From Cheiracanthium punctorium (taxonomy: Eukaryota > Arthropoda > Arachnida > Araneae > Cheiracanthiidae), in the NCBI GenBank assembly GCA_038373885.1, contig JAWZYV010017493.1:1364001-1428000 (forward strand): a stretch of 64,000 nt of DNA, in the 5' to 3' direction. The position numbers were made by a program, and so were the translations under genes. This document shows, one piece after another, positions 37,567-50,515 of this stretch (positions are counted from its first letter, which is position 1; each line of letters begins with the position of its first letter). The notes below the pieces were generated by a model. That model had not been told where the DNA came from. It ran no database searches and worked only from the letters and a program-made list of their open reading frames with translations.

Positions 37567-38010
37567 GCGAAACCTCCCAATTTGGACTCCTTTAAAAGTT
37601 GGACACCTCTTTAAACCTTTAACGAGCTTTGGTTGCGCTATGAATTCACCTAATTTCAGCACTTTCACTGCTGGTCACAAAAAAGTATTCGTATTAATAA
37701 AATATACTACCTCAGTTTCAGAAATACCATCAAAGTTTCCACAGAACTACTAAAACATGGCAAAGCTTGGGATGGAACATTGAATGTTTTACAGCAATCT
37801 TAGAAAAAAGCTGTGTATTATTCATAAAATTTAAGTGGGATAAAACAATCTCTCGTAGCATCTGTAAAAACTGGGAAGTGCTGTAAAAATGCTTGCCCTT
37901 CACCGGGTTAAGTAAGACAGCTTTCAGGGAACAGGACGTGACCACTTCAGATCCTGCCTTTGAAATTTTTTGTGGGAACCGCAAGTGTCCAACTTTCGTA
38001 AGGAAAATCC
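37567..38010. mobile_element. Pogo-like element interrupted by a TTAA MITE
   Basis: TCCTTTAAAAGTTGGACAC (about 37588-37606) is inverted at about 37985-38003 as GTGTCCAACTTTCGTAAGGA. The left side continues outward as GCGAAACCTCCCAATTTGGA, like pogo/Tigger termini. The TTAA element 37617-37907 lies between the two, so it probably inserted into this older element. Confidence 0.45.
37617..37907 (-). mobile_element. TTAA foldback MITE relative, diverged
   Basis: TTAA at 37613-37616 and 37908-37911. The left end ACCTTTAACGAGC, with TTTCAGCACTTTCACTGCTGGTC, matches the left end of the copy at 20905. The right end reads CACCGGG next to TTAA. The central foldback is not recognisable. Confidence 0.5.
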
Positions 38011-39402
38011 AGGAAAAAGCAATGAATTTTATGATTTTTTTTTACAATTATCTCAGAAAGAGCCAACTCTCGAAAATTTTCACGGAATGAAACTTTAAAG
38101 GATGTTTAAATTTTTAACAGTTTTCACTCCCACAACTTATTCCAGTTTGTGAACTTAGTCCGCCGAAAGTTCTTTTTTTTTCATAAGGAAGAGAGGAGCA
38201 TTAAAAGCAAAAATCATTCAGTTTTTATCTAATCGCACAATTAATCAAACGGTTTCTTTTAAGATTTATTTTTTGTTTTAATTTTCTGAACGTTGTTTAA
38301 GTTAACATTTCCTTCTTCGTGCGATAATTGGGTACATAGCTAATCAAACACAGATAACAAATATTATATAAAACAGGAAAATAAGAAGAAAAGTTGTTTA
38401 TTGATCATAAATATTGAAATCTATTTAAACTTAGATCAATAAAATTCATAAAATAAATTATTTACTGATTACGTGATGTACTAATATTGAAAATATTCGT
38501 AATCTAATATTGCTTTTTATTTCTGGACATGATTATGGTTTTACATCAGTTGTTATCTCTACATATCCTTTTAACTGCATAATACTTTCAAATTTATGCT
38601 CATGTATGCAGAACTCGCTAGCTATTTTAAAATTTGACTGTATTTAAATTACATTATATTCTTTTATCACAAATATACAATTATTTTATTACTTTCAATT
38701 AATAAGGACATTTAGATTTATAAAGTAAGCATTTAAATGAAGTATTAGTCAATGAATGTTCAGTAGTTTGTTTGATTTCAATTAATCTGTTTTATTGATA
38801 AGCATGATATGTCCTTTGTATATTTATGCATCTGAATTATGAATTAATAATTGTATGCATACATATTGATTAATGTTAGCATTTAAGATCTGAGGTTTTT
38901 CGAAATATTTCCTTATTTTTGGAAATATTTTCCTAATATTTTATCTCGTTCTTCCGCTGATTTTAGGGAAACAGTTTCCATCCTCTTCCGATGCTCGTTG
39001 ACCTCGATAAAGAGTTTTGTCCTTAACGCATCTTTAAAACGTGTATTTTCAGTTGCCCTGTTGCAATTATATTGACAAAGTTTTTCTATAAAGTAGAGTA
39101 ACGATCAATAAAGCAAAAACGTTATCGGGTCTATCGAAGGACCACTTGGTGAGTGCAGAATGGAGGGGCAACAAAGCACCAAGATGGTTACCAAGCAAAG
39201 CAAAATTTTGCATTTTAAGTAATAATAATAGAAGTTTTAATAATACTAGTAATAATATATTCTTAATCATAATATTATGTAACAATAATTGTAGTTTTAT
39301 TAATCGTGTAATTTGACATCATGTGCTAAACACAGTGTCAAAAATAAATCTCAAAATTGTCAGCCTTACCGTGTTTTGCGATAGTTTCGGCGTTCCTATA
39401 TT

Positions 39403-39570
39403 TATTCATATCATGCCCGTAGCCAGGTTATGGGGGTGATATTGGAATATATCCTCCTTATAAATTTTTGGAAATTTTCAGGTGGATTAATACTTATGTG
39501 GATCAGAAATTCATTTGTATTATAATTATTCATATAATCCCCCCCCCCTCAAAACTTTCTAGGCTATGCA
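39403..39570. mobile_element. Short foldback with GTAGCC ends and G/C runs
   Basis: TGCCCGTAGCCAGG..GGGGG on the left is roughly inverted as CCCCCCC..CTAGGCTATGCACC on the right. It has the same end style as the fragments at 13955, 52555-52730 and 55260-55300. Confidence 0.4.
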
Positions 39571-41014
39571 CCTAATTCATAATATAACTTCAGGCATAAA
39601 TATCTCTTCAATAACCAACAGAGAGCGAGCTGATAACCGCAGTCGATTAAAACTCAAAGTCGCTGATTCCTTCAGCTAGGTTATTTCTGCATGATATAAT
39701 TTGAACAAGATTTCAGATTATGTTTAGTCGTTATTCTGCACTTTTACTGGACCATTTTGTTAACCTTGTAATGTTTGGATGTGTTGGGTGTGATCTCTAT
39801 ACTCTGCACTAATTTTGTTCCTTATCAATTCACTGCTTCAGCAGTATCGAAAAATTCCGAGCAATAAATATCAATGTTAACGCAGGCAAAAACACGGCTA
39901 TTAACACAATATGTTTTCGATAAAAATTGGCACGCATAAGAAATGAAGCTGAATTCAACAAATTAGGAACGTTATCATAGAATGTTAGTGCTTTTTTGTG
40001 ATAGTAAACAAGCACCGTACTTTTCTAACTTTAATAGTTTCAAGACTTTATGAATCTCCTTGTAATTTGTATGAAAATGCTACATTTCTATAACTTGAAT
40101 TTAAAAGCAATAATTTGTGCTACCATAATTATTATAAAAGTATTTATAACTTATTACGTAAATGCACCTATCTAATTATTTGTACTGCAAATTTGTATTA
40201 CAATATTTTTATACCAGCTTCTTCAGTTCAAGACTAGCATTTTTGCTAGCACACTGTAGAAAAACTTTGGAAAAACAGTACAATTTGTAAAAACTTAATT
40301 TTTTTAGCAAATATGGAGTAATGTTATATATTATTTATTAATCAATCACTATTTTTATTTTGATGTATTGATTAAATTATGTAGATTGATATAGACTAGC
40401 AGATTTAAATTTTCCTTCAAGTTTCCACCTATTTCAACAATAGATACTTACGGAAAAACGATATAGAAAACCTTATACAAAATGTAGTTCATTTAAATGA
40501 TTCCTAAAGTACTATATCTCCTCAAATCAATTAAAAATGTTTTAGTTAGAAATTTATTTTATTAACTAGATACTAATATGAATGTTCGATAAAATTTTAA
40601 CTTTTATAACTATTAACACCACCAACAGCATATCGAATCACAAACTTTGTAACCAGCTCTCGTTTTTTGTGTGTGTCCATTTTAGATCAGTTTCTGTAGA
40701 TTTTTTAAATCATCTTTAATAAACTGATGACAATATACATTTTCCTAAAACAGAGCAACATGATACTTTGAGAACATATCCGTTCTAGGACATTCTATAG
40801 GTTTTTTATTACAGGAAATATCTTTTGCTGTATTAAAACATCACTTCATTGATACCGGGACTCCAAAATGGAGAATAGTGAATTGATATAATACTCAGTC
40901 AAGAACCGGAAAGAATCCTGAAAAAGAACTGAAATTATTAGCATAACTTTATCACTGTCAATGCCACCAAGAGCATTACTTGAGCTCAGAGACTGTAAAA
41001 CTAGTTCATGTATT

Positions 41015-41420
41015 TCTTTTTTCTTCCATTTGTGGTGTTATCGGATCAACTCATCTTGATGGACGAACAGTTGCCATGAATCTCATGCAGACTCAGTGAC
41101 TAGATACTGGATGCAAGGTAAACCGTGACTCTATCCCACCCACTCGTGAGTAGTATGAACCAGCAACAACAACCAGTCCGAAACCTGAAACAAAAGCCGA
41201 AGATGGACAACATTCCTCAGGTACTCGTCCTTCGACATTCATGGAAACAATTGACTGACAAGTGCTCTATGGAACAAAGATCGGGCGCGTCTTCAGAGTT
41301 CCACAGAAGAAAGGGGTCAAGGTGTTTTTTAGAACAATTAGTTTAAGAGATGCGACAAGAGAGTTCGGCAAGAACTTAATGCAGCTGCACCCACAGCAAC
41401 TTCAACCTACTTTCTAGATT
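41015..41420 (+). other. GC-richer patch with a 73-codon ORF, origin unknown
   Basis: Base composition is less AT-rich than its surroundings. An ORF (41125-41346) has a glutamine-rich start and no recognisable domain. A second frame stays open after 41346 to about 41460. It could be a decayed retrocopy or LINE piece; chance is also possible. No splice signals were convincing. Confidence 0.2.
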
Positions 41421-41813
41421 ATCTCATCTTTTATACAACTTACCTTCTTCATACCCTTAAGTAAATACCGTAAATACTTTTGAGAGGAAGATTTATGGTT
41501 GCTCAGAATGTTAAATTGTAAACACCTCATAGGGAAATATAATAGCCAAAGAATATATAAATAATTTATCTTCAAGGTACTTTGACATTTCAATTAATTG
41601 GGTATGATGATAGCACATTTGCCTTTAATGCTCTGTATAAATATAAAGCGTGCGCAATCTCTTCAAAATGAAAATAAATGTAAGCTAATGATCCTATCAT
41701 ATAGCAATGTAAAATATACCTTAATTTAACTGAATAATGTTTTTAAAAGATCAGTGCACAAAAATCTGTCAAAATACTTACACTATTTTCCAGCACTTTA
41801 ATATTCGAAATTT

Positions 41814-42010
41814 GCCGTCCGGGTTGTGTAGTTACTAGAGAACCATTCTAGCATGCTACGAATCCGGGTTCGATTCCCAGCTTGATCCTGAGTATCTTTT
41901 ATTCCGTCCCATCATAGAAGATAACTCCGGTCCTACTAGGCGCCTCCTTTCCGGACTAATAGCGACCAATGCCTATGAACGGCTACTGCCTGACATTAGA
42001 AAAAAGTCTA
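41814..42010 (+). repeat. tRNA-derived SINE, family B
   Basis: Head GCCGTCCGGGTTGTGTAGTT, then AGAACCATTCTAGCATGC and a perfect B box GGTTCGATTCC. The 3' part CCAATGCCTATGAACGGCTA matches the copy at 16822. Confidence 0.8.
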
Positions 42011-43592
42011 AATACTTAATAAATTTATTTAGAATTCATGGGAAAATTTAAAAAATCATATTTATTTTGTTATCTGTCCTGGTAAAATTGTAAATATATA
42101 GAATTTATTGTCTCCTGTATAATCTACTACAAAATAAAGTAGCACACTGTATATTGTATATGATGTGAGAAAAATGGAATTTTCTTTAAATTCTCTCCTT
42201 TTGGGTGATATTTTTTCTTATAAAAAGTGCATACTATCGTCACGTAAACATTTTTAAAGCATTATGCACTTTGCGAATATTTTAAAGTGTATCCTAAAAC
42301 TAACATTTAAAAAAATTATAACCTATTGTTTTTTATTACCTATATGCTGTTATAGTACTCGTTTGTTAATTGAGGAGCATTTAGACAAAATTTAAAATTT
42401 TACTGCCCACGAATAGCTTTTGTTAGAGCATTTTTGGATTAATAATAGGTGTGCCAGTAATTGGTTGTTTCACTGTGAAAATAACACAGAACCCATAAAC
42501 ATACGCAAAATTTACTTGATAAAAGCAGTTCGTTCTATACGGCTTATGCTCTGAGTACAGAAAGTGGTATATTTCGTTAATGCAACTTAACAGTGAAAGT
42601 TATTAACTCAATTAACAATTTATAATCAGACGAAAGTAAGAGCACTGTCGTCAGCGGAAAGTTTATAAAAACATTGAACTTAGAGTCTCACATTAAAAGG
42701 ATTATAATTTTATAAATAAAATTCCTAAGATTTAGACAGTTCTTCGCTATTCTGAAGGAAAATGGAATAAATTACTTCAATTATAAATAGAAGTATATAC
42801 AGCACTAAGTGAATGCAGCTTCATATATTCTGGATTATCCATTATGGTTGTTCTAAAAGTTGCATCCGCTGTGTGCAATCTGTTACTATGCATGTCTAAA
42901 ATTATTTCAAATCTTGCATCCACTTTTTATCTAAGCGTACGCGGTTTGTTATTATTATATATCATTTCACTTTTACAGCTATAAAAATATCAGGTTTTAA
43001 ATGGTAAATGTTATGACATGTAAAGTCCCAAGCTTTGTTCAAGGTTTAAAGTAAAAATATATAAACAAAATCTGAAATAAACTTACTGTAACCCATTATT
43101 ACAGTTTATTCATGAGTACCCTTGCATCTCTCGTGGATTTGCAAGGCTAATCATGAAGAAGAATCGGCTTTAAAAGGCTCTTATCAAGATTTTTCTTCAT
43201 GATTATATCACTTTTACATAACATTTCGAAGTGCTTGCGTGTAGACTAATTACAGCTTTTAAATGACCGATTATCGTTATTTATTTATTTTAGAAAATAA
43301 ACGCAGACATTCAGTTATAACTGCAAAATAGAAACTTGTACTAAAAATGTCACTTTTTCCACATTACTCACCATGAACAAATTGATTTTCGATCACGGTA
43401 TACTGACGGGATAATAAAATAGTAGGCTTTCTCTCCGAAACTCTTCGGAGCATCTAGAAAAATTAAGGGTTTCTATTGGAAAAAATAGAATAACACTATC
43501 TACGGTTTAAAAATTTTTGAGTGATAATGCCGTTGTATTTTCCTTGTAAATGTCATTAGTTTTGTATCATGAGTTACTTTATTTCATATATA

Positions 43593-44487
43593 GGGGAAGG
43601 TGGACCAAAATGATCCCCTTAAGAGGGGAACTTGCATAAAATAATACAAATGTGAAATAAATAAAACTTTGGCCCTTTGCCAAAATATTTTACACTATAC
43701 TTTGCATCATAAACATATTTTAATAATATTTTAAACCCAAACTGAGTAACGAAAAAAATAGAATTTTGAAAAAGAGTCTACAGGATCATTTTACCAGCAC
43801 TCACGGGTAAAATGATCCCTCATTTGAAAATAATTGTAAATTGTTTTTACCGGCAAAATAAAAGATTTAAACGTAAATATGACTATTCATAATGAAATAA
43901 AACAAGTTTTACAATCATATGGTATGCACAATTCATTTTATGAAAATTTTAAAATAAAAAAGTGTCACAAACTTTAAAATGGAATATTTCAAAATCATTA
44001 TTAAAAAATTATATGGCGCACAATAAATGCATACATAAAATAAATAATGTAATAGGGAGTCATGCATTTTGAAAATGTCTGAAGAGCTGGCACGATGACT
44101 AGGACCCGCTACTGGAGTTTCTTCAGCTAATGGATCATTTTACCCTGCAGTATGTCTGCCACTTTAAGTCACATGGCTGGAACACGCGGATAAACATAAC
44201 AAAATAAACAAGTGTAATTCACACCTAAAAATATAATCTATTCAGTAAACCAAGTCATGTTTCTGTACTGTATTTCTAAATAAATAGGAAAGTTTGTGCT
44301 TACCTTATAAGACAGATGATAAAACCCGGTTTTCTGAAGATCTCTACTCTCATTTAAATATCGCCATTCCTTCTTCTTGACTTGGTACAACTAGTTTATG
44401 TTTTACCCGGCAGACAGCGTTACCTGTATCTAAGAAAACATATGTGGATCATTTTGCCCGCTAGGATAATTTTTGGCCACCTTCCCC
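43593..44487. mobile_element. TIR element with GGGGAAGGTGG ends
   Basis: GGGGAAGGTGGACC at the left and GGCCACCTTCCCC at the right form the termini, flanked by TA on both sides, so a TA target duplication is possible. AAAATGATCC or its inverse occurs five times: 43607, 43783, 43809, 44132 and 44446. It is 895 bp with no transposase ORF. Confidence 0.75.
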
Positions 44488-46110
44488 TATATATTTATAC
44501 ATATTTGTATATATTTCACTTGAAGATGTTGTTCAGATTGTATTATAAAATTTCATTTTTATTTTTGAAGTTATACTTTATGTTTTCTTGATAAAATTTA
44601 CCTAAAAATATTTAAGGATTCAAAAGTTTTCAAAACTGAAACAAAAGCAGAATATAAGCCTTAGTACTTGTAAACGCCATAAATATATGAAAATGTATTC
44701 TTTGCTACTGTATGTAGTGCATTATATTTAAAATTTCGGACAACTTCATTAATGCATAGTAATTTTCATGCCTTCAGTTTCACATAATTCAATACAAAGA
44801 TATTCAAATGTATGAATAAAACTGCTTTTTACACAAAATTGTTCTTTTACAAATTTCTCTTCAATTTCCATATAGATCATTAACGATTTGCAAGACATTA
44901 ATGCATAAAGCCACTTTAAAGGTCGAAAGTAAAGTTAATAAAGTAATGATATTCACAACACTTTCACACAATTTAGTATTACACGTGCATGGCATTTCTG
45001 AGATTCGGAACAGTCTATAGTGAACAGAGTATTGTTTCTTTTGTTTCAGTTTCAAAATTTGTGCCGATTTCAAAATTGCTAACCGTTCCTTCCTGGTCAG
45101 CTTCATTAAAAATTTTCTCTTTAAACTATTGCCCCTGTTTAAAGAGACATAATATATTATCTGCTCCAGAATGCAAGAGCTGTATTTTCCTCATTAACCA
45201 GACACACCCTGAAAATCATCAAAGTTGACAGGTTTATACGATAGTTCAATTGCTCCAGTGATACTATTCAGGAACTTAAAGTTAATTGAATAACAAGCGA
45301 AACTATACTTCAGAATAATTTGAAGGTTTCATCTATAATTTCATGTGATCCACCTCTTAAATCATTTATTAAGAAATTAAGATGTGGTCATCTCTAAGCG
45401 AATAAGATGTGCAAGCCCGAACTATAACTAATTGTGATTGTATTTTAAATGTGTTTTCAGGACATTTGTCAATGACTTCAGTTTAATATAATTTTGATTA
45501 TGCACTGCATACATTCAATAACTTATACACGAATAATGAGTATTTCATCTAAAAAAATCAAGACCATAATTATTATTTCATTTTTTATAAACCAAATTTT
45601 TCTAGTGACAAATTCCCCAATGCATTGTTTTTTGTGGCAGAGACCATAAATTTAACAGAAAGTTTCAAATGTTTGGAAAAGAAAAATTTCTAAGTCATCC
45701 CCCTTTTTTACGGAAGTTATTGCATCAGAAATTAAGCAACAAATATAAGCACTGTGTCTAGCTATTTTCCTACATAAATTATTTTGGAACAAAACATTAA
45801 TGCGCAAAAATATTTCTTTTTTGAAGATTAAGCTTTTTATTAAGAAACAGACCTTGACCTGCTAATTTTAAAAACTATTAAGCTTATTTATTAAGTACAG
45901 GCTTATTATGAGCTTTTGGTAGCTGTGTTAATTAAATATACAATTGTTTCATCTTTTACTGTTTTCCAAATTTTTAAACCTACGAACTTGCGTCTGCTAA
46001 AATTAAAAAAAATATATACAAATACGTATTTTATCTATTAAATCCAATGTTAAAATAATAATAATAATAATTTTTAATTCGTGTGCCATTTTTTACTGAT
46101 TATTTTTAAT

Positions 46111-46490
46111 GGACGACAGCTGGCTGTGCTGGCACAGCCAGCTGCGTCAGAAAAGGGTCTCTAGATCTGTGGCACGCGATGAACGTTTCGATCGTCCGCC
46201 ATCTTGCTGGTAGTCATGTCGAGCGATGGCAACGGCTGCCCTTTTTTCAGCATTAGGCAATCTATCCGGCTGTTCTCGTATTCTTCCATTTTTCAGCAGA
46301 TGTCAGTGCTGTTAAAAGTAATAGTGACCATTTTTGTACGGGAAATGACGTGCTAAAAAGTGAAGGATTCTCGTGCAGCTATGTCACCCGCAACTATTTT
46401 TGTAGAAATCATATCTATTCTTCGTGACTGGCAACAGTCAAAACGTCAGAGTTTGGTGTTCCCAGTGCGGGAACACTGCGCGTTAAAGGG
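46111..46490 (+). mobile_element. TTAA foldback MITE, half copy
   Basis: It starts at the foldback centre (ACAGCTGGCTGTGC and its inverse, a tight hairpin at 46112-46145). It carries the right arm with the inverse of AAGATGGCGG, and the complete extension to GCGCGTTAAAGGG, followed by TTAA (46491-46494). The left arm is missing. Confidence 0.85.
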
Positions 46491-46771
46491 TTAACTAACA
46501 ACAACAAGGCGGTTGATCGAATCGCCCATCTGTCGTCACAAAGGAGCTAAATAATTTTTTTGACGCAGATGGCTGTGCGGCCGTACAACAAGCATTCTTT
46601 AGCACTGTGGCAGCAGAAAAATTCTTTCTGCGAAGCCAGATGGGCGATTCGATTGACCGCCATGTTGTTGGTAGTTAAATAGATCGATGGAAACGGCTGC
46701 ACTTTTTCAGAGTCGCGCAATCCATCTAGTTGGTCCGCTATATTGATGTGAAAATACTTGCGCTTCAAATT
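46491..46771. mobile_element. TTAA foldback MITE, old-subfamily fragment abutting a young copy
   Basis: TTAACTAACAACAACAAGGC is the arm interior of the old subfamily. A loop and inverted arm (CCGCCATGTTGTTGGTAGTT) follow, ending near CTTGCGCTTCAAA. A 131-codon minus-strand ORF (46942 to 46547) overlaps it and is a repeat artefact. Confidence 0.75.
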
Positions 46772-48447
46772 GTTGATCGAATCCGTGAAGTACTCTCTCT
46801 GGCACACGACGACGTCTCGGCAATCACATTCTTCAGTGATAAGTAGAAAAGAATTAATCTCATTAGAAAAGAAAAATGAATTTTTAAAAAAGTGAAAGGA
46901 TCGAGTCACGTGAACTGGTGCAAAAGGGTGTTTATTGGTCACCCCCCGGAGGTGGTGTCACGTGGTGTGGTGGCCTTGTTTTCGTGAACTGGGGTAATTA
47001 TATGAAAGTCATCGAATTCTTTCAAAGAAATTATCGCATTTTGTTTATTTTTGCCCCCGTCGCTGCCGGCCATGCTCAAATGTAACGACGCTATCAATCA
47101 TGGATGCACGCGATGCCTGTTATTTCCAGGTGCACAGACGATTTTCATTCATGAATGAAGGAGATTTATTCAGTTCAGATCCAAGAGAATTGTTAAGGCA
47201 ACAGAATTTTAAACACGGAATCCCTCCGACAAGAATTTCGGGTGCGTTACGTCATGTGGTCTGAGGGGAGGGGGGGGGAGGAGTCATAAGTAACATTACT
47301 AAACGATCATAATCCTGCCTGTCAGGTACGGGGCAAGGTCGTGCAATATCTTCAAAATAATAAATGTTGCTCCATCCATTAAATCAACTTTTTAAGAATA
47401 TGCTAAATCGTGTGGCAGCACATATCTGAAGATTCTGGTAAGAGTCCCTAGTGGCAATGCTAGTTGAAAAGACGTGTTTTGAACTAGTTGTGCTACTAGC
47501 GGTGCAATTCCTTTATAATAAAATGTAATAGTACTGTATGAATTAGCACTAGCATTGACAGTCAATATTATTTAAAATAGGAATTGATGTAGTATGTGCT
47601 TTAAGAAGATTTTCTAGTGAAACGTATCATTCATTGTCTGCCCATTTCACACTTTTTTAATCAGTTGCAATGGTTGAAAATATACTTCTACTGTAAACAA
47701 AGCAGTAACGTGTATAGAATTTTAAACATAGGTTTTCTTACCTGTTTTCACCGAACTTAGAGACAAATTTCCTCTAAAATTTGAAAATAAAATTAAATTT
47801 CATATGTGTAAACTGTTATACACCTGATTTTAATGTATTATTGACTATTAAAACTTGTGTGTGCTATTTTGCTTATCAAATGTTAAATGTTCCGTTAATT
47901 CTGTGAAGGCAAAATGAAATGTTACTTAATTTTCATACTTTTAATGTTAATCATTTTACAGGTAGTTAATTTTTTTTAAAACATTTCGTAGTTGAACTTA
48001 ATTTCTATAAAACATAAGCAAAGTCTACTCTGAATGAAGCGAACCGAAGCAGCTTAATTAAGTACACGATCAGCACAATCGCGGTATGTGCTTTCTTAAC
48101 ACTGAAGTCAATTTTATGTAGCTTGAAATTTGGGGAAAGCCTCCAATAATTTCATTTTCCTGTTTTATGATGCAACATTACGAACAGTAGCTAAAACCTA
48201 TTTTTAAATCTAGAATACCCACTACAAAATTTTAATAAATCAACATATTGTGATAATTATGTTTGTAATTAATTATTATAATATGTTTGCTATAACAAAA
48301 TTTGCTGCACAGAATCAGCCAGTGTTGTCAGTTTCAGAAGTTCTTTGTTATTATTTATGTTTAAAAAGTGCATGGAATAATTAATTGATTTTTAAATTAT
48401 CTTTTGCTAAAAAGTAATAACAATAACATAAAAACACACTAATCTAA

Positions 48448-48876
48448 ATGTTCTTCCATTTCCTACAAAAATTGCACAATCGAATGTCCGTATATGTGTC
48501 CGGCGGACACATCCTATCCATAAGATTAACAATCGTGACACACGATCTTGTGATAGCGTTTTTCTGCTTCTTTTTGCAGCTCAAGAAAAATTATCGACCT
48601 TACGCGTTAAGTTTGCCTACGTGCTGCATCTCTACTCGATCTCTGGCCATGAGGTTATTAGGCGAAAATTTCTTCATCATCTCCAGTTACTTCCGGGCTG
48701 GCATTTGGGAAAAGACCTACAATACAAAAAACAGCACCATCAGCCATTCTAATCTGTATTTTCTGTATCATGATGAAATTAATAATATCTGCACCATATA
48801 TAAGCTTACAGAAATAGGCAGTAGGCCAAACCACTGCGCTTTTGTTTGTAGGTATACGAGCATAAAAGCTTACTAG
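48448..48876 (+). other. Longest ORF in the window (142 codons), not recognised
   Basis: No domain, repeat or signal peptide is recognisable. With the stop-codon density of AT-rich DNA, one ORF of about this size in 64 kb on six frames is expected by chance. Cysteines are scattered without a motif. There is no convincing splice or start context. Confidence 0.1.
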
Positions 48877-49999
48877 ATTTTAAAGAATATTGCTAACAAA
48901 ATTGCACTTCTCAGTCCACGCTACTCCCGTTCACAAACAATAAAAAAAATTCACAATATAACCAAGTAATTAATCAATTAAATATCAAGAAATTTTTACA
49001 AAAAAACACAAGATAGTTTAATAATACGGTTGTGGAAGTTGGGAATTGATCAAGAATGCAAGGATCATGTACGCGAGTACTTAGCAAAACGTCTCAAAAC
49101 AAGAAAAATAATTGGAATTGAAAAAAGAAATATAAATCAAGCCGAACACATATATTGTAAGGCATTTCGCAATGCAATCTTATTTGACCATGTACCTAAC
49201 GTATAGCTAACCAGACCTTCCTTTCATCGCATAGTCGCAACTGCAGAGATCCTATTTATGACTACAACCTTCAGCAAGAGCAAATCTGGTTGCAACAAGG
49301 CATACAGACTCATGCCGGCCGGAAAGCAACTGTGGACAGAGAAAGAGAATCTTTGCTGCCGAGTTTTTGTGACGAAAATACACGAATTGGTTAAGGGAAA
49401 AAGGACATAAAAGTACTTTTATTCCCTGCATGATTCAGAAAATGTTACAACGAGGGGAAGAGAGAGGACGTCAAAGATAAAAATTTGTTCTATAGTGCCT
49501 TTTATAGTTTTTATGTTAATATCATAATATTTTGGCAACTTTCCACGCTAAAAATATTTACAATGTGTTCATTTTACTTTATATCTGAAGCACTAAAATG
49601 TTAAATAGAGAGTCACCTTTCGCGTGAGTAAAGAACTCGTAAAACCTGTATCATAATGTTTCCGAAACAGTCGAAGGTGCTTCTGCTATCTTAGTGCACT
49701 TTCTTATCATGAGGGCACGATGAACAGCTTCAGAAATGTTTAATAGTTTGGACAACTGCAATTAGATTTTTTTCATTGCCAGATTATACAGAATCTTTAT
49801 TGCTCTATTAAATAAATATAAATATCAAACGAGGAAACATTCTAAAGCCATTTATTTTATAAATTATATAATTCCGTGAACTAATTTCAGTCATCCGTCT
49901 TCACAATTCAATTAAATGTGTATGAAAAATTCTGATTATGTTCAGTTATCGTGTTCTATGGTATTCATTATCATGCTACAAAATCTGTTCGTGAATTAA

Positions 50000-50515
50000 C
50001 CTTTTACAGACGAAAAGGTCAGATCAAGGCATATTTTTAATTAGTTTTTTGCATATTTTGCCTTCTAATGCGTTAGTTAAAGGATATTAGTCATTTAAAT
50101 GGTAAAAAAAATTGTACCCCACAATTTTCACTGTTTTCTCAATTGGGAGCATTGGTCATTTCTGACTATACTTTTAGGGTATATACTTTGACTATACTTA
50201 TATGGGTAGTTTAAATAATAAGTGAAATATTAAAAATAAATAAAATATTTATTTTTATATTTCAGTAAAGATATGAGTTAAGTTTAAAAGGGGAAGGGGG
50301 TGCATCAAGATAGCTCTGTAAAAAAACTATGAAAATGGCTTTATGATTTTTTATATGGTTTCCCACAAATGATAAAAATGCAAATTCTATTTTAGAAATT
50401 CAAGTCATCTTTTAACTATATCTGCTAATTATTTTAAGTCAATATTGATGAAATTTAATTTTGCAATAAATTTTTAATTTGATGTCTCCTCTAGGGAACA
50501 TTGGCCTGTAAAAGA
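50000..50515. mobile_element. Second TTAA-flanked TIR element, different family
   Basis: TTAA at 49996-49999 and 50516-50519. The left end CCTTTTACAGACG and the inverted right end (CGTCTG-like, read as TCTTTTACAGGCC on the minus strand) agree over about 11 bases. It has none of the GGCAGCCG arm. TTAA flanks suggest piggyBac-type mobilisation. Confidence 0.55.

Noticed and set aside
46547..46942. 131-codon minus-strand ORF as a gene
   Set aside because: Much of it is a translation of the TTAA MITE fragment.
48448..48876. 142-codon ORF as a gene
   Set aside because: No recognisable domain and no signal; one ORF of this length is about what chance gives in 64 kb of AT-rich DNA on six frames.
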